Positions 1 to 6,875 of a DNA stretch of 8,557 nucleotides are shown here, one piece after another. Positions within the stretch are counted from its first letter, which is position 1; each line of letters begins with the position of its first letter. This DNA is from an uncultured Clostridia bacterium (GTDB lineage: Bacteria; Bacillota; Clostridia; Christensenellales; Borkfalkiaceae): assembly GCA_947628555.1 (NCBI GenBank), contig CANRAI010000050.1, positions 1-8,557 of the forward strand. Reading direction: 5' to 3'. The position numbers were made by a program, and so were the translations under genes. The notes under the pieces were generated by a model. The model saw nothing but the letters and a program-made list of their open reading frames with translations, ran no database searches and had not been told where the DNA came from.

Positions 1-303
1 TATGCCGCACAACTCTTTGACGCGCGCCGTAAATTCGCCGCCGTTCAATGCGGAACGCACAGCCGCCGTGGCAAAAACGTAAGTATGTATTGCGTTTTCC
101 GATTTTGCAAGCGCGGCAAAATCCTTCACGGCTTGCGCCGTGCGCTCAATCGCCTGCGGCGTAAGCCTGCCCGTCAGCGCCAAACCCTCGCCCAGCCTGG
201 TGCTTGCAAGCCGCTTATATAAAGTTTTTCCGTCCGCAAACATAGCAAGGCGGACGGAATTAGAACCTATGTCTATAGCTGAAATTTTATAATCAGTCTG
301 CAT
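1..303 (-). CDS. ppx: Ppx/GppA family phosphatase, N-terminal part (cut by window edge)
   Basis: This is the first 101 codons of an exopolyphosphatase / guanosine pentaphosphate phosphatase family protein; the rest lies beyond the window start. The family is cytoplasmic and hydrolyses polyphosphate or pppGpp using an actin-like ATPase fold. Visible motifs are the N-terminal phosphate loop AIDIGSNSVRL (about residues 9-19) and FATAAVRSALNG (about 77-88), both hallmarks of the family. The ATG at 303 overlaps the end of the DivIC-like gene by 11 bp, and no strong Shine-Dalgarno sequence precedes it, so translation is probably coupled to the upstream gene. The sequence does not tell whether polyphosphate or pppGpp is the preferred substrate, so the symbol is at family level. 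Confidence 0.9.
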   Translation of the reverse strand, partial: MQTDYKISAIDIGSNSVRLAMFADGKTLYKRLASTRLGEGLALTGRLTPQAIERTAQAVKDFAALAKSENAIHTYVFATAAVRSALNGGEFTARVKELCGI

Positions 304-550
304 AATGCCAACCGTATTCAATGAGCTTGTCCCTTAAATATTCTTCCGATTGGAGACGTTCGAGATAGTCGTCGCTTTCTTGAACCATCTGCTCGTAACG
401 TTCGATTTCGCCGGTTATCCGCTTGCGCTCGGAGCGCAACGTGGTAAGGACGACAAGCTGATATACCAGCACCGCCGCCAAAATCGCTATAAGAAGAATC
501 ACGTTTACCGTGACAGCCGCCATAAGACGCGCGCGTTTTTCTTCGGTCAC
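293..550 (-). CDS. divIC: DivIC/FtsB-like septum formation initiator protein
   Basis: A short (85-residue) bitopic membrane protein of the FtsB/DivIC family, which links FtsL and FtsQ/DivIB in the divisome at the division septum. It shows the expected plan: a charged cytoplasmic N-terminus (residues 1-9), one hydrophobic segment (about 10-34), then a charged heptad-like coiled coil (about 38-70) and a short tail. The start is GTG at 550, supported by AAGGAG at 559-564 with 8-nt spacing; it overlaps the yabQ stop by 4 bp (GTGA). A later ATG at codon 10 would cut into the membrane segment. The position after yabP-yabQ matches divIC placement in Bacillus and Clostridia, which supports divIC over a generic FtsB or FtsL name. 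Confidence 0.85.
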   Translation of the reverse strand: MTEEKRARLMAAVTVNVILLIAILAAVLVYQLVVLTTLRSERKRITGEIERYEQMVQESDDYLERLQSEEYLRDKLIEYGWHYAD

Positions 551-894
551 TCTTTACGCTCCTTTCTTGCTTTGGCTATATTATACACTTTTCTCATTAA
601 AAAAGCAACAATTATGTGGAAACTTTTTAAATATATGAACGCGCCCGCCGCGCAGCCCAAAAGCATATAAAATCTTAAATTTTCGAAGCCGAAAAGCACT
701 GATATGAAAATAAAGCCCGCGGCGAATACCAAACAGTATAATAAATCACAGATAATTATAAATATTCTGTCTTTTACGGTATATGCCGCGGAATTTACTC
801 CGCACAAAATACAGCGCGCAATATATAAAACGTCATACACTATGCCGCTTAACACTCCGCAGAAAAGACAAATAATAAAAATATAAAGCTGCAT
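547..894 (-). CDS. yabQ: Spore cortex biosynthesis protein YabQ
   Basis: A 115-residue integral membrane protein resembling YabQ, which in Bacillus subtilis is a forespore-membrane protein needed for spore cortex formation. There are about three strongly hydrophobic segments (roughly residues 3-27, 43-68 and 72-92), a GIVYDVLYIAR motif after the first segment typical of the family, and a basic C-terminal tail (KVYNIAKARKERKE). The ATG at 894 directly abuts the TAA of yabP with no spacer and no clear Shine-Dalgarno sequence, implying coupled translation. The segment is visibly more AT-rich than its neighbours, explained by its Ile/Phe/Tyr-rich membrane content rather than transfer. The assignment rests on topology, family-like motif and position between yabP and divIC. 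Confidence 0.85.
   Translation of the reverse strand: MQLYIFIICLFCGVLSGIVYDVLYIARCILCGVNSAAYTVKDRIFIIICDLLYCLVFAAGFIFISVLFGFENLRFYMLLGCAAGAFIYLKSFHIIVAFLMRKVYNIAKARKERKE
559..564 (-). promoter_or_regulatory. Shine-Dalgarno site that fixes the GTG start of the DivIC-like gene
   Basis: AAGGAG lies inside the end of yabQ, 8 nt before GTG at 550. This is the best Shine-Dalgarno match in the yabP-ppx cluster and supports the GTG rather than the downstream ATG. Confidence 0.7.
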
Positions 895-1143
895 TTATTT
901 GAACAGTTTCTGTTTAAGGCTTGAATTTTTTTGCATATACCTTGCGCTTATTATGTCGCCTGCGGCGGAAAACGCGCCCGTACTTTTGGAAAAGCCGATA
1001 ATTTTCATTCCGCTGCCCTGCACGACTATTCTGCCGCCTGAATAGCTTAAAACTATCTGTTTGTCGGAAAAACTGTCAACGCTTGTAATCTCCGTAGCCG
1101 TAATGCGCTTGCAGTTTTCGACCGTAAGATTATGATTTTCCAT
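895..1143 (-). CDS. yabP: Sporulation protein YabP
   Basis: An 82-residue soluble protein of the YabP/YqfC family. YabP is made in the mother cell during sporulation in Bacillus; its biochemical role is not known. Family features seen are an N-terminal segment ENCKRITATEITSVDSF, a beta-rich core with alternating hydrophobics (IVLSYSGGRIVVQGSGMKI), and the C-terminal KQKLFK ending that matches the usual KLFK end. It is about 15-20 residues shorter than B. subtilis YabP at the N-terminus; an in-frame TAA seven codons upstream of the ATG excludes a much longer start. GAGG at 1151-1154 gives a modest ribosome binding site with 7-nt spacing. It opens the yabP-yabQ-divIC-ppx cluster after a terminator. 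I see no convincing SigE-type promoter in the 90-bp gap. Confidence 0.85.
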   Translation of the reverse strand: MENHNLTVENCKRITATEITSVDSFSDKQIVLSYSGGRIVVQGSGMKIIGFSKSTGAFSAAGDIISARYMQKNSSLKQKLFK

Positions 1144-1157
1144 AATTTTGCCTCGCG

Positions 1158-1173
1158 GCGGGGCTTAACCCGC
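1158..1173 (-). repeat. GC-rich inverted repeat in the yabP leader
   Basis: GCGGG and CCCGC form a 5-bp perfect stem with a 6-nt loop, ending 4 nt before the GAGG ribosome binding site of yabP. It has no U-tract, so it is not a classic terminator. It could influence translation of yabP or be a chance fold. Confidence 0.4.
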
Positions 1174-1176
1174 TCC

Positions 1177-1218
1177 AATAAATAAAAATACCGCCCTATA
1201 GGGGTGGTATATTTTATT
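1177..1218 (-). terminator. Rho-independent terminator after typA
   Basis: Read on the minus strand, the core is ATACCACCC, loop CTATA, GGGCGGTAT (1188-1210): nine pairs with one internal A x C mismatch. An A-rich stretch before it (AATAAAA) can pair with the U-rich stretch after it (UUUUAUU) across one bulged U, lengthening the stem. It ends 15 bases past the typA stop and is followed by T5 A T3, as expected of an intrinsic terminator. On the plus strand the mismatch becomes a G-U pair, so the element could also stop antisense transcription. Confidence 0.75.
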
Positions 1219-1233
1219 AAATTACCCAAAAGA

Positions 1234-3063
1234 TTATACCTGCTTTTTTTCCTTGGCGCGCGCTTTGGCGCGTAACTCGCTGTCGAGAATACGTTTGCGT
1301 ATCCTGATATTTTTCGGCGTGACTTCCAAAAGTTCGTCGTCGCCTATAAATTCAAGGCACTCTTCCAGACTCATCTTTTTGGGAGTGATAAGGCGCAACG
1401 CGTCGTCGCTCGCCGAAGAACGGGTGTTGGTAAGGTGTTTCGTCTTGCACACGTTGACGTTTATATCGTCGCTTTTGGGGGATTCGCCTATTACCATGCC
1501 CTCATAAACGGGCGTGCCCGCGCCTATGAACAAAGTACCCCTCCCCTGTGCGTTGAAAAGCCCGTAAGTTACAGCTTCGCCCGTTTCGAACGCTATCAGC
1601 GAACCCGTATTACGGCGGGAAATTTCGCCTTTGTAAGGCTGGTATTCGAAGAACACGCTGTTCATAACGCCCTCGCCCTTCGTCGAAGTCAAAAATTCCG
1701 ACTTATAGCCGAACAGACCTCTTGCGGGTATTATAAATTCAAGCCGGGTACGCGTGCCTATCGCGCTCATATGCAGAAGTTCGCCCTTGCGGTTGCCCAT
1801 ACTCTGGAATACCGCCCCGGTGGCTTCGTCGGGAACATCGACTATAAGCCTTTCCATGGGCTCGTAACGCATGCCGTCTATTTCCTTATACATAACCTTG
1901 GGCGTGGAAACCTGAAATTCGTAGCCTTCGCGGCGCATATTTTCGATTAAAATCGAAAGGTGCATTTCACCCCGCCCGCAAACGCGGTAGCTGTCCGCGC
2001 TGCCCGTTTCCTCCACGCGCAGGGAGACGTCCTTCAAAAGTTCCCTGAAAAGCCTGTCCCGCAAATGGCGGGTGGTTACCCATTTGCCGTCCTTGCCCGC
2101 AAAAGGCGAGTCGTTGACGGAAAACGTCATTTCGACCGTAGGTTCGGTTATTTTCACGAATTTATGGGGTTCCACGCAGTCGGGAGAACAAACGGTGTCG
2201 CCTATATTGATTTTTTCAAGCCCCGAAAAACATACGATGTCGCCTGCCTTGGCTTCCTCGCACGGAACGCGGTTAAGACCTTCTATCTGATATAAATTGA
2301 CAATCTTTCCGGGCGCTTTTAACTGTATATTATTGTAGTTCGCCACCACTACCGACTGTCCTTGCTTTATAACGCCGCGCTCTATCCTGCCTATGCCTAT
2401 CCTGCCCACGTAGTCGTTGTAGTCTATCGACGAACAGAGAAGCTGCGCCGGACCTTCGGCGTCGGCTTCCATGGGCTGAATGTGCCGCAAAATCGTATCG
2501 AAAAGTGGAGACAAATCTTTGCCCGGCACGTTTAAATCGAGGGTAGCGGTGCCGTCGCGCCCGGAGCACCATACCACCGGACTTGAAAGCTGGTCGTCGG
2601 AGGCGTCAAGCTCCAACAAAAGTTCCAGAATTTCATCCTGAACTTCGTTTAAGCGGGCGTCGGGGCGGTCGATTTTATTTACCACGATTATCAAGCGGTG
2701 CCCCATTTCAAGCGCTTTTTGTACGACGAAACGGGTTTGCGGCATAGGACCTTCCGCCGCGTCAACCAGCACGAGCACGCCGTTTACCATCATCATGACG
2801 CGCTCCACCTCGCCCGAAAAATCGGCGTGCCCGGGGGTATCCACTATGTTTATCTTCACGCCGTTATAATGCACAGACGTGTTTTTTGCGAGAATGGTTA
2901 TCCCGCGCTCCCTTTCAAGGTCGTTGGAATCCATTACCCTTTCTTCGACAGACTGGTTATCGCGGAAAGTGTGGCTCTGTTTAAGCATTGCATCGACAAG
3001 GGTAGTCTTGCCGTGATCTACGTGCGCGATTATCGCTATATTTCTTAAATCTTCTCTTAACAT
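1234..3063 (-). CDS. typA: Ribosome-associated GTPase TypA/BipA
   Basis: A 609-residue translational GTPase, close to the 607 residues of E. coli BipA. BipA binds the 70S ribosome at the EF-G site and helps large-subunit assembly, chiefly under cold or stress. The G motifs are all visible: G1 AHVDHGKTT (13-21), G2 RGITI (53-57), G3 DTPGH (75-79), G4 NKID (129-132) and a G5-like CSG (166-168). Domain II, EF-G-like domains and the BipA-specific C-terminal region (GQGR-type loop here [11 protein letters not shown], then [11 protein letters not shown]) follow. The ATG at 3063 has AAGGAA just upstream. The gene stands alone between a predicted promoter and a terminator. It ends in a basic tail, [10 protein letters not shown]. 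LepA and EF-G are excluded by length and by the C-terminal motif. Confidence 0.97.
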   Translation of the reverse strand: MLREDLRNIAIIAHVDHGKTTLVDAMLKQSHTFRDNQSVEERVMDSNDLERERGITILAKNTSVHYNGVKINIVDTPGHADFSGEVERVMMMVNGVLVLVDAAEGPMPQTRFVVQKALEMGHRLIIVVNKIDRPDARLNEVQDEILELLLELDASDDQLSSPVVWCSGRDGTATLDLNVPGKDLSPLFDTILRHIQPMEADAEGPAQLLCSSIDYNDYVGRIGIGRIERGVIKQGQSVVVANYNNIQLKAPGKIVNLYQIEGLNRVPCEEAKAGDIVCFSGLEKINIGDTVCSPDCVEPHKFVKITEPTVEMTFSVNDSPFAGKDGKWVTTRHLRDRLFRELLKDVSLRVEETGSADSYRVCGRGEMHLSILIENMRREGYEFQVSTPKVMYKEIDGMRYEPMERLIVDVPDEATGAVFQSMGNRKGELLHMSAIGTRTRLEFIIPARGLFGYKSEFLTSTKGEGVMNSVFFEYQPYKGEISRRNTGSLIAFETGEAVTYGLFNAQGRGTLFIGAGTPVYEGMVIGESPKSDDINVNVCKTKHLTNTRSSASDDALRLITPKKMSLEECLEFIGDDELLEVTPKNIRIRKRILDSELRAKARAKEKKQV

Positions 3064-3098
3064 ATTTTCCTTAAAAGTTAAAACAGTAACGAATTTAA

Positions 3099-3127
3099 AT
3101 TTTAATGCGGCGGCGAAAAAATTGCAA
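3099..3127 (-). promoter_or_regulatory. Predicted vegetative promoter for typA
   Basis: On the minus strand TTGCAA (3122-3127, 4 of 6 to TTGACA) is separated by exactly 17 nt from TAAAAT (3099-3104, 5 of 6 to TATAAT). It falls in the only sizeable gap (84 bp) upstream of typA and would give a leader of roughly 29 nt carrying the AAGGAA ribosome binding site. This is a consensus match only. Confidence 0.5.
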
Positions 3128-3147
3128 CCTGTTTTACGGGGATTTTT

Positions 3148-4137
3148 TTAAAATTCCGATTTTGTGCTGCGTTCGAACAGCTTTAATATTATCTTCATAC
3201 AGTTTTCGGCGCCGTCGCCCGATTCGAAGGGGTGCGAAAGGAAGCAAGCCTCATATACGGCGTTGATTATAGGCAGGTCGAGTCCGTGCCGGTCGCCCAG
3301 CTCTTTCATTGCTTTCGCCGTCATAACGCCCTCGGCAAGCTTTTCGAATTTTGCGCCGTGCGCCATCATTTCGCCGTACTTTCTGTTGTGGGAATATTCG
3401 GAAAACAGAGTGGTTTCGTAATCGCCGAGATGGGCAAGCCCGTACGCGGAAGTAAATTCTCCGCCCATAGCCTTTATAAATCTGCCCACCTCGTAAGCGC
3501 CGCGCGCCATAAGCGGACCTTTAAGGCTTACGTATCCGCTTCCGTCGAGTACCCCCGCAGCAATGCCCAAAACGTTTTTAGCCGCCGCTCCTATTTCCGA
3601 GCCTATAATATCGTTACCGTAATAGAAACGGATAAGATTGGATTTAAAACTGTCGGCAATACGACGTTTAAGCGTTTCGTCATAGCTGTCTATCACCATA
3701 CAGTTGGGTATGCCGCGCGTAAACGCCTGAATGTGTCCAGGGCCTACCCAAACGGCTATTTTATTCTTGTCTATGCCGCTTTCAATAAGCACTTCGGAAA
3801 GGCGTTTACCCGTCGATTCCTCTATGCCCTTCATGCACAGCACGAAAGTTTTGTCCTTTACGGGAAATTGGGTCACTTTTTTCATAAAGCCGCGCAATCC
3901 CTGCGAAGATATGGAAATTATAATTACGTCGCTTGAATTGACGGCGTAGCCCAAATCGCACGTAAGCTTTATGGATTTATCGAGGGCTACGTATTCGTTC
4001 CTGCCCTCAGTTTTGAGCACTTCATAGGAATAATCGCCCTCGGGGCCCCAGCTTATTACGTTATTTTTCAGTACCGTCGCCTGATACCAGGCAATAAACG
4101 AGCCCCAGCGCCCGCATCCCAAAACGGATATATTCAT
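3148..4137 (-). CDS. gpsA: NAD(P)-dependent glycerol-3-phosphate dehydrogenase, divergent GpsA-like
   Basis: A 329-residue protein of the GpsA family, which reduces dihydroxyacetone phosphate to sn-glycerol 3-phosphate for phospholipid synthesis in the cytoplasm. It has the N-terminal dinucleotide-binding motif GCGRWG (7-12), a CMKGIEE motif (101-107, cf. the family KG[IF]), and the C-terminal domain with the probable catalytic Lys187 in EIGAAAKNVLGIAAG, then GLAHLGDYETT (233-243, with Asp239) and SHNRKYG (249-255). The family motif GPSFAxE is replaced by GPGHIQAF (132-139), so this is a divergent subgroup and substrate is inferred. ATG 4137 is chosen over the in-frame GTG at 4146 because the GTG lies inside the Shine-Dalgarno AGGTGA. 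It follows recR by 16 bp. No hairpin terminator is seen after its TAA. Confidence 0.82.
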   Translation of the reverse strand: MNISVLGCGRWGSFIAWYQATVLKNNVISWGPEGDYSYEVLKTEGRNEYVALDKSIKLTCDLGYAVNSSDVIIISISSQGLRGFMKKVTQFPVKDKTFVLCMKGIEESTGKRLSEVLIESGIDKNKIAVWVGPGHIQAFTRGIPNCMVIDSYDETLKRRIADSFKSNLIRFYYGNDIIGSEIGAAAKNVLGIAAGVLDGSGYVSLKGPLMARGAYEVGRFIKAMGGEFTSAYGLAHLGDYETTLFSEYSHNRKYGEMMAHGAKFEKLAEGVMTAKAMKELGDRHGLDLPIINAVYEACFLSHPFESGDGAENCMKIILKLFERSTKSEF

Positions 4138-4142
4138 ATAAT

Positions 4143-4148
4143 TCACCT
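4143..4148 (-). promoter_or_regulatory. Shine-Dalgarno site that fixes the gpsA-like start
   Basis: AGGTGA sits 5 nt before the ATG at 4137. The alternative GTG start at 4146 is part of this motif, and the protein beginning MNISVLGCG aligns best with the family N-terminus, so the ATG is preferred. Confidence 0.65.
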
Positions 4149-4153
4149 GTCTT

Positions 4154-4744
4154 TCAGATTTGTTTTCTTTCGAGAAGCGCGCGGGATAAGGTTACCTCGT
4201 CTGTGTATTCGAGTTCTCCGCCGACGGGAATCCCGTGCGCGAGGCGCGTTACGTTCACGCCCAACGGTTTTAACAGCTTTGCTATATACATAGCCGTAGC
4301 TTCCCCCTCCACGTCGGGGTTGGTAGCCATAATTACTTCGCGTACATCGCCGTCTATGCGGGCGAGCAGTTCCTTGATGCGGATTTCGTCCGGCCCTATT
4401 CCGTCCATAGGGGAAATTACGCCGTGCAAAACGTGATATACTCCCTTATATTCGTGCAGTTTTTCCATGGCGACGACGTCCTTTGGCTCTTTTACCACAC
4501 AAATCGTGCCCTTATCCCTACGCTTGCAGATGTCGCATACTTCTTCCTCGGTAAAATTACCGCATACCTTGCAATAGCGCACCCGCCGCTTACAGTACAG
4601 AACGCTTTCTGCGAACTGTTTTGCCTCTTCTTCCGTCATGGAAATGATTTTATACGCGTATCGCTGCGCCGTCTTTTTGCCCACGCCCGGCAATTTCGTA
4701 AACTCGTTGATAAGCCTGCCGATAGGCTCTATAAATACGTCCAT
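4154..4744 (-). CDS. recR: Recombination mediator protein RecR
   Basis: A 196-residue RecR (B. subtilis 198), which works with RecO (and RecF) to load RecA on gapped DNA during recombinational repair. The order is complete: helix-hairpin-helix (about 10-30, [13 protein letters not shown]), a C4 zinc finger (Cys58, Cys61, Cys70, Cys73), and a Toprim domain (about 80-173) with [19 protein letters not shown] and [14 protein letters not shown], ending in the Walker-like [10 protein letters not shown] and DEVTLSRAL. The ATG at 4744 lies one base after the ybaB stop (TGATATG); a TTG at 4774 would add ten residues ([10 protein letters not shown]) absent from the family. No strong Shine-Dalgarno is evident close to the ATG, so termination-reinitiation coupling with ybaB is likely. 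Confidence 0.96.
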   Translation of the reverse strand: MDVFIEPIGRLINEFTKLPGVGKKTAQRYAYKIISMTEEEAKQFAESVLYCKRRVRYCKVCGNFTEEEVCDICKRRDKGTICVVKEPKDVVAMEKLHEYKGVYHVLHGVISPMDGIGPDEIRIKELLARIDGDVREVIMATNPDVEGEATAMYIAKLLKPLGVNVTRLAHGIPVGGELEYTDEVTLSRALLERKQI

Positions 4745-4745
4745 A

Positions 4746-5111
4746 TCAGCGAAGAATACCGCCCGCCTTGGCAAAAGGGCCCATCTTTTCGTTATACACG
4801 TCGTCGGCTTTTTTATAGCCGTCGTTGATTGCCGCCATTATAAGGTCTTCAAGCATCTCCACGTCGTCTTCATCGGATATATCGACGATTTCCGACAGCT
4901 TGCTGCCGAATTCTATCCCGTTTATGATTTTTTTGCCGTTCATATAGACGACGACCGTTTCGTCGCCCTCTTCCCCGCCGCCGGATAGCCCGACGACCTC
5001 GTATTCTTCGAGCTCGCGGTCGGCTTCCTGCATCTGCTCCTGCATTTTCTGCGCCTCGCGCAGCATGTTTTGCATGTTGCCCATTCCGCCGCCTCTGTTA
5101 AATCCTGCCAT
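4746..5111 (-). CDS. ybaB: YbaB/EbfC family nucleoid-associated protein
   Basis: A 121-residue protein of the YbaB/EbfC family, small dimeric DNA-binding proteins that associate with the nucleoid. The pattern fits: a Gly/Met/Asn-rich N-terminus ([17 protein letters not shown]), a long amphipathic helix of Met/Gln/Glu (about 15-37), a beta core with [17 protein letters not shown], and a C-terminal helix with [23 protein letters not shown] split over about residues 88-110. AAGGAG with 6-nt spacing precedes the ATG at 5111. It sits in the conserved dnaX-ybaB-recR order, 11 bp after dnaX, which is common across bacteria. The very C-terminus ([11 protein letters not shown]) differs from the usual Gly/Leu-rich ending. 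Confidence 0.94.
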   Translation of the reverse strand: MAGFNRGGGMGNMQNMLREAQKMQEQMQEADRELEEYEVVGLSGGGEEGDETVVVYMNGKKIINGIEFGSKLSEIVDISDEDDVEMLEDLIMAAINDGYKKADDVYNEKMGPFAKAGGILR

Positions 5112-5122
5112 ATAAATCTCCT

Positions 5123-6874
5123 TTATTTTACGGTAATATCCGTTCCTTTGAAGTTATTTTTAAGCTGATTCAAAGCTTTTTCGTATTCGCTTTCGCCCTT
5201 GGGTTTTATCAGAACGTCGTATTCGTTCACGCCCAGCTCTTGGAGCGCTTCGCCTATGAACGCGAAGTTGTCAGGTCTTTTCAAAGCTCTGTAAACCACC
5301 TCGCTGTCCGTTGTGAAAATCAGCTTTTCGCCCTCAAATTCGGCGTTTAAATCCATACATAGCGTGAACAGCACGGCGTTCTTATGGGTGGTGCGCAGAC
5401 TTTTTATGAATTTGGCGAATACCTGACGTTTTTCGTCCTCCGAAAGGCTGCCGCCGCGGGGGGCGATTTCGGGAGATTCTTCCCAAATCGCGGGCTGGAC
5501 GCCCGTATTCGCGCTTTGCGCGGACACATCCGCCGCGGAATTACTATAGGTCTGCCCAAAGGCAGCCTTCTCTGCGGCTTCGAAAGGAGAAGCGCCGTCC
5601 TCCCGCAACAGACCCGCCGAAGTTACGCCTACGTCACTTGCGGGCGCTTCCGGAGGGCGCAGAGGTTGAGTTCGGGCAGAAGTACCGCTTTCCGGTTGCG
5701 CGTCCTTAGAAATGTGATACACACCGCTTTCAAGCTTTTTTTCAAGCGCGTTTATCTTGCCTATAAGGGCGTCGATATTGTAGTCCTTTTCGGGCATTGC
5801 GCTTTTCAAAACCGCCGTTTCGACGATAATCCTGCCGTTAGCGGAATAGCGCAAATCGGTTTCCGCCTTTGCGAAAATTTCCGTGACGCGCAGAATTTTA
5901 TGTCCGTCGCTTGCCTTTGCGATATTTAATATTCTTTCATACGATTCGTCGGGCAGATTTATTATTTCACGCGGGGCGCGGCACACTTTCGCAACCGAAA
6001 GATTATTTAAAAAGCCCAATATGTCCTTAATTAAAACCCCAACGCTCTTACCCGTAGATAACATATTTTCCACCGAGGCGAGCGCCGAGCTGGCGTCTTC
6101 GTTGAGAATTTGCTCGCACACTTCCGCGATTTTCATTAAATCCGCCGAGCCGAGTACGGCAGCCACGTCGTCGTAAGTAAGCTTGCCTTCCGAATACGAA
6201 GCGCACATATCCGCGATGGAAAGACTGTCCCGCGCGCTGCCCGCGCCCGCGCGCGCTATGGCGGCGACCGCCTGTTCCTCGAAGTCCTTGCCCGTCTTTA
6301 TAAGGACGGATTTTATTAGCTCTTCCAAATCCTTTTGGGGGATAAGTTTGAAATCGAAACGCATACACCGCGACATTATCGTCGCCGGAATTTTCTGCGG
6401 TTCGGTTGTCGCAAGAATGAATACGGCGTGGCGGGGCGGCTCTTCAAGCGTTTTAAGCACGGCGTTGAAAGCCGAAGCCGTAAGCATATGCACTTCGTCT
6501 ATAATATAGACCTTATACTTACCCGCTACGGGCGGATACTGCACTTTTTCGCGCAGGTCGCGCATTTCGTCAACGCCGTTGTTGGAAGCAGCGTCGATTT
6601 CCGATATATCAAGATTCCCGCCCGCGGCAAGCGCACGGCATGCGGGGCATTTTCCGCACGGCGAGGCGTTCTGCGGGTTCTCGCAGTTGATAGCCCGCGC
6701 GAAAATTTTGGCGAGAGTGGTCTTTCCCGTGCCGCGCGGTCCGCAGAAAAGATAGGCGTGACCTATCTTACCGCTTTCTATCTGATTTTTCAGAATCCTT
6801 ACGATATGCTCCTGCCGCACCACGGCGTCGAAGGTCGCGGGGCGGAAAGTTCTGTAAAACGCGAGGTATGCCAT
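5123..6874 (-). CDS. dnaX: DNA polymerase III subunit gamma/tau
   Basis: A 583-residue DnaX, the clamp-loader ATPase that loads the beta clamp and tethers the replicative polymerase. The AAA+ region shows Walker A GPRGTGKT (45-52), a zinc-binding set Cys64, Cys73, Cys76, Cys79, Walker B IIDEVH (124-129), sensor 1 ATTEP (155-159), the SRC arginine-finger motif (168-170) and sensor 2 GSARD (212-216). The collar domain follows to about 360, then a Lys/Glu stretch, a low-complexity Ala/Pro/Ser-rich linker (about 392-475) and a C-terminal domain (about 478-583). GGAG with 7-nt spacing precedes the ATG, which lies one base after the sigH-like stop. An in-frame A AAA AAG at codons 378-380 could allow a shortened gamma-like product. 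Confidence 0.97.
   Translation of the reverse strand: MAYLAFYRTFRPATFDAVVRQEHIVRILKNQIESGKIGHAYLFCGPRGTGKTTLAKIFARAINCENPQNASPCGKCPACRALAAGGNLDISEIDAASNNGVDEMRDLREKVQYPPVAGKYKVYIIDEVHMLTASAFNAVLKTLEEPPRHAVFILATTEPQKIPATIMSRCMRFDFKLIPQKDLEELIKSVLIKTGKDFEEQAVAAIARAGAGSARDSLSIADMCASYSEGKLTYDDVAAVLGSADLMKIAEVCEQILNEDASSALASVENMLSTGKSVGVLIKDILGFLNNLSVAKVCRAPREIINLPDESYERILNIAKASDGHKILRVTEIFAKAETDLRYSANGRIIVETAVLKSAMPEKDYNIDALIGKINALEKKLESGVYHISKDAQPESGTSARTQPLRPPEAPASDVGVTSAGLLREDGASPFEAAEKAAFGQTYSNSAADVSAQSANTGVQPAIWEESPEIAPRGGSLSEDEKRQVFAKFIKSLRTTHKNAVLFTLCMDLNAEFEGEKLIFTTDSEVVYRALKRPDNFAFIGEALQELGVNEYDVLIKPKGESEYEKALNQLKNNFKGTDITVK
5735..5741 (-). promoter_or_regulatory. Candidate -1 ribosomal frameshift heptamer in dnaX
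   Basis: The coding strand reads GAA AAA AAG at codons 378-380, giving A AAA AAG in the correct frame. After a -1 slip the next codons are GCT TGA, so the product would stop at 381 residues, keeping the ATPase and collar domains. This copies the layout of E. coli dnaX. A weak 5-bp hairpin (GTGTG-TAT-CACAT, 5712-5724) starts 10 nt downstream; no good upstream Shine-Dalgarno-like stimulator is seen. The same heptamer occurs in frame in sigH and typA, so chance is possible. Confidence 0.35.
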
Positions 6875-6875
6875 T

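Noticed and set aside
1243..1249. In-frame A AAA AAG at the end of typA as a recoding site
   Set aside because: A -1 slip would only bypass the stop and append about eight residues; more likely ordinary Lys-Lys coding in a basic tail.
1435..1950. 171-codon plus-strand frame inside typA
   Set aside because: Shadow of typA; no motif or start signal.
2330..2572. 80-codon minus-strand frame inside typA
   Set aside because: Same strand but another frame of the GTPase gene, Arg-rich and without family resemblance.
3232..3936. 234-codon open frame on the plus strand
   Set aside because: It lies wholly antisense to the well-supported gpsA-like gene, has no recognisable domain and no sensible ribosome binding site; it is a by-product of codon bias.
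3148..4146. GTG start for the gpsA-like gene at 4146
   Set aside because: The GTG is part of the AGGTGA ribosome binding site of the ATG at 4137.
4154..4774. Longer RecR with a TTG start at 4774
   Set aside because: It would add [10 protein letters not shown], absent from RecR proteins, and overlap ybaB by 29 bp; the ATG at 4744 gives the normal length and N-terminus.
5384..5929. 181-codon open frame on the plus strand opposite the dnaX linker
   Set aside because: The linker is low-complexity and GC-rich, which leaves antisense frames open by chance; no protein-like features.
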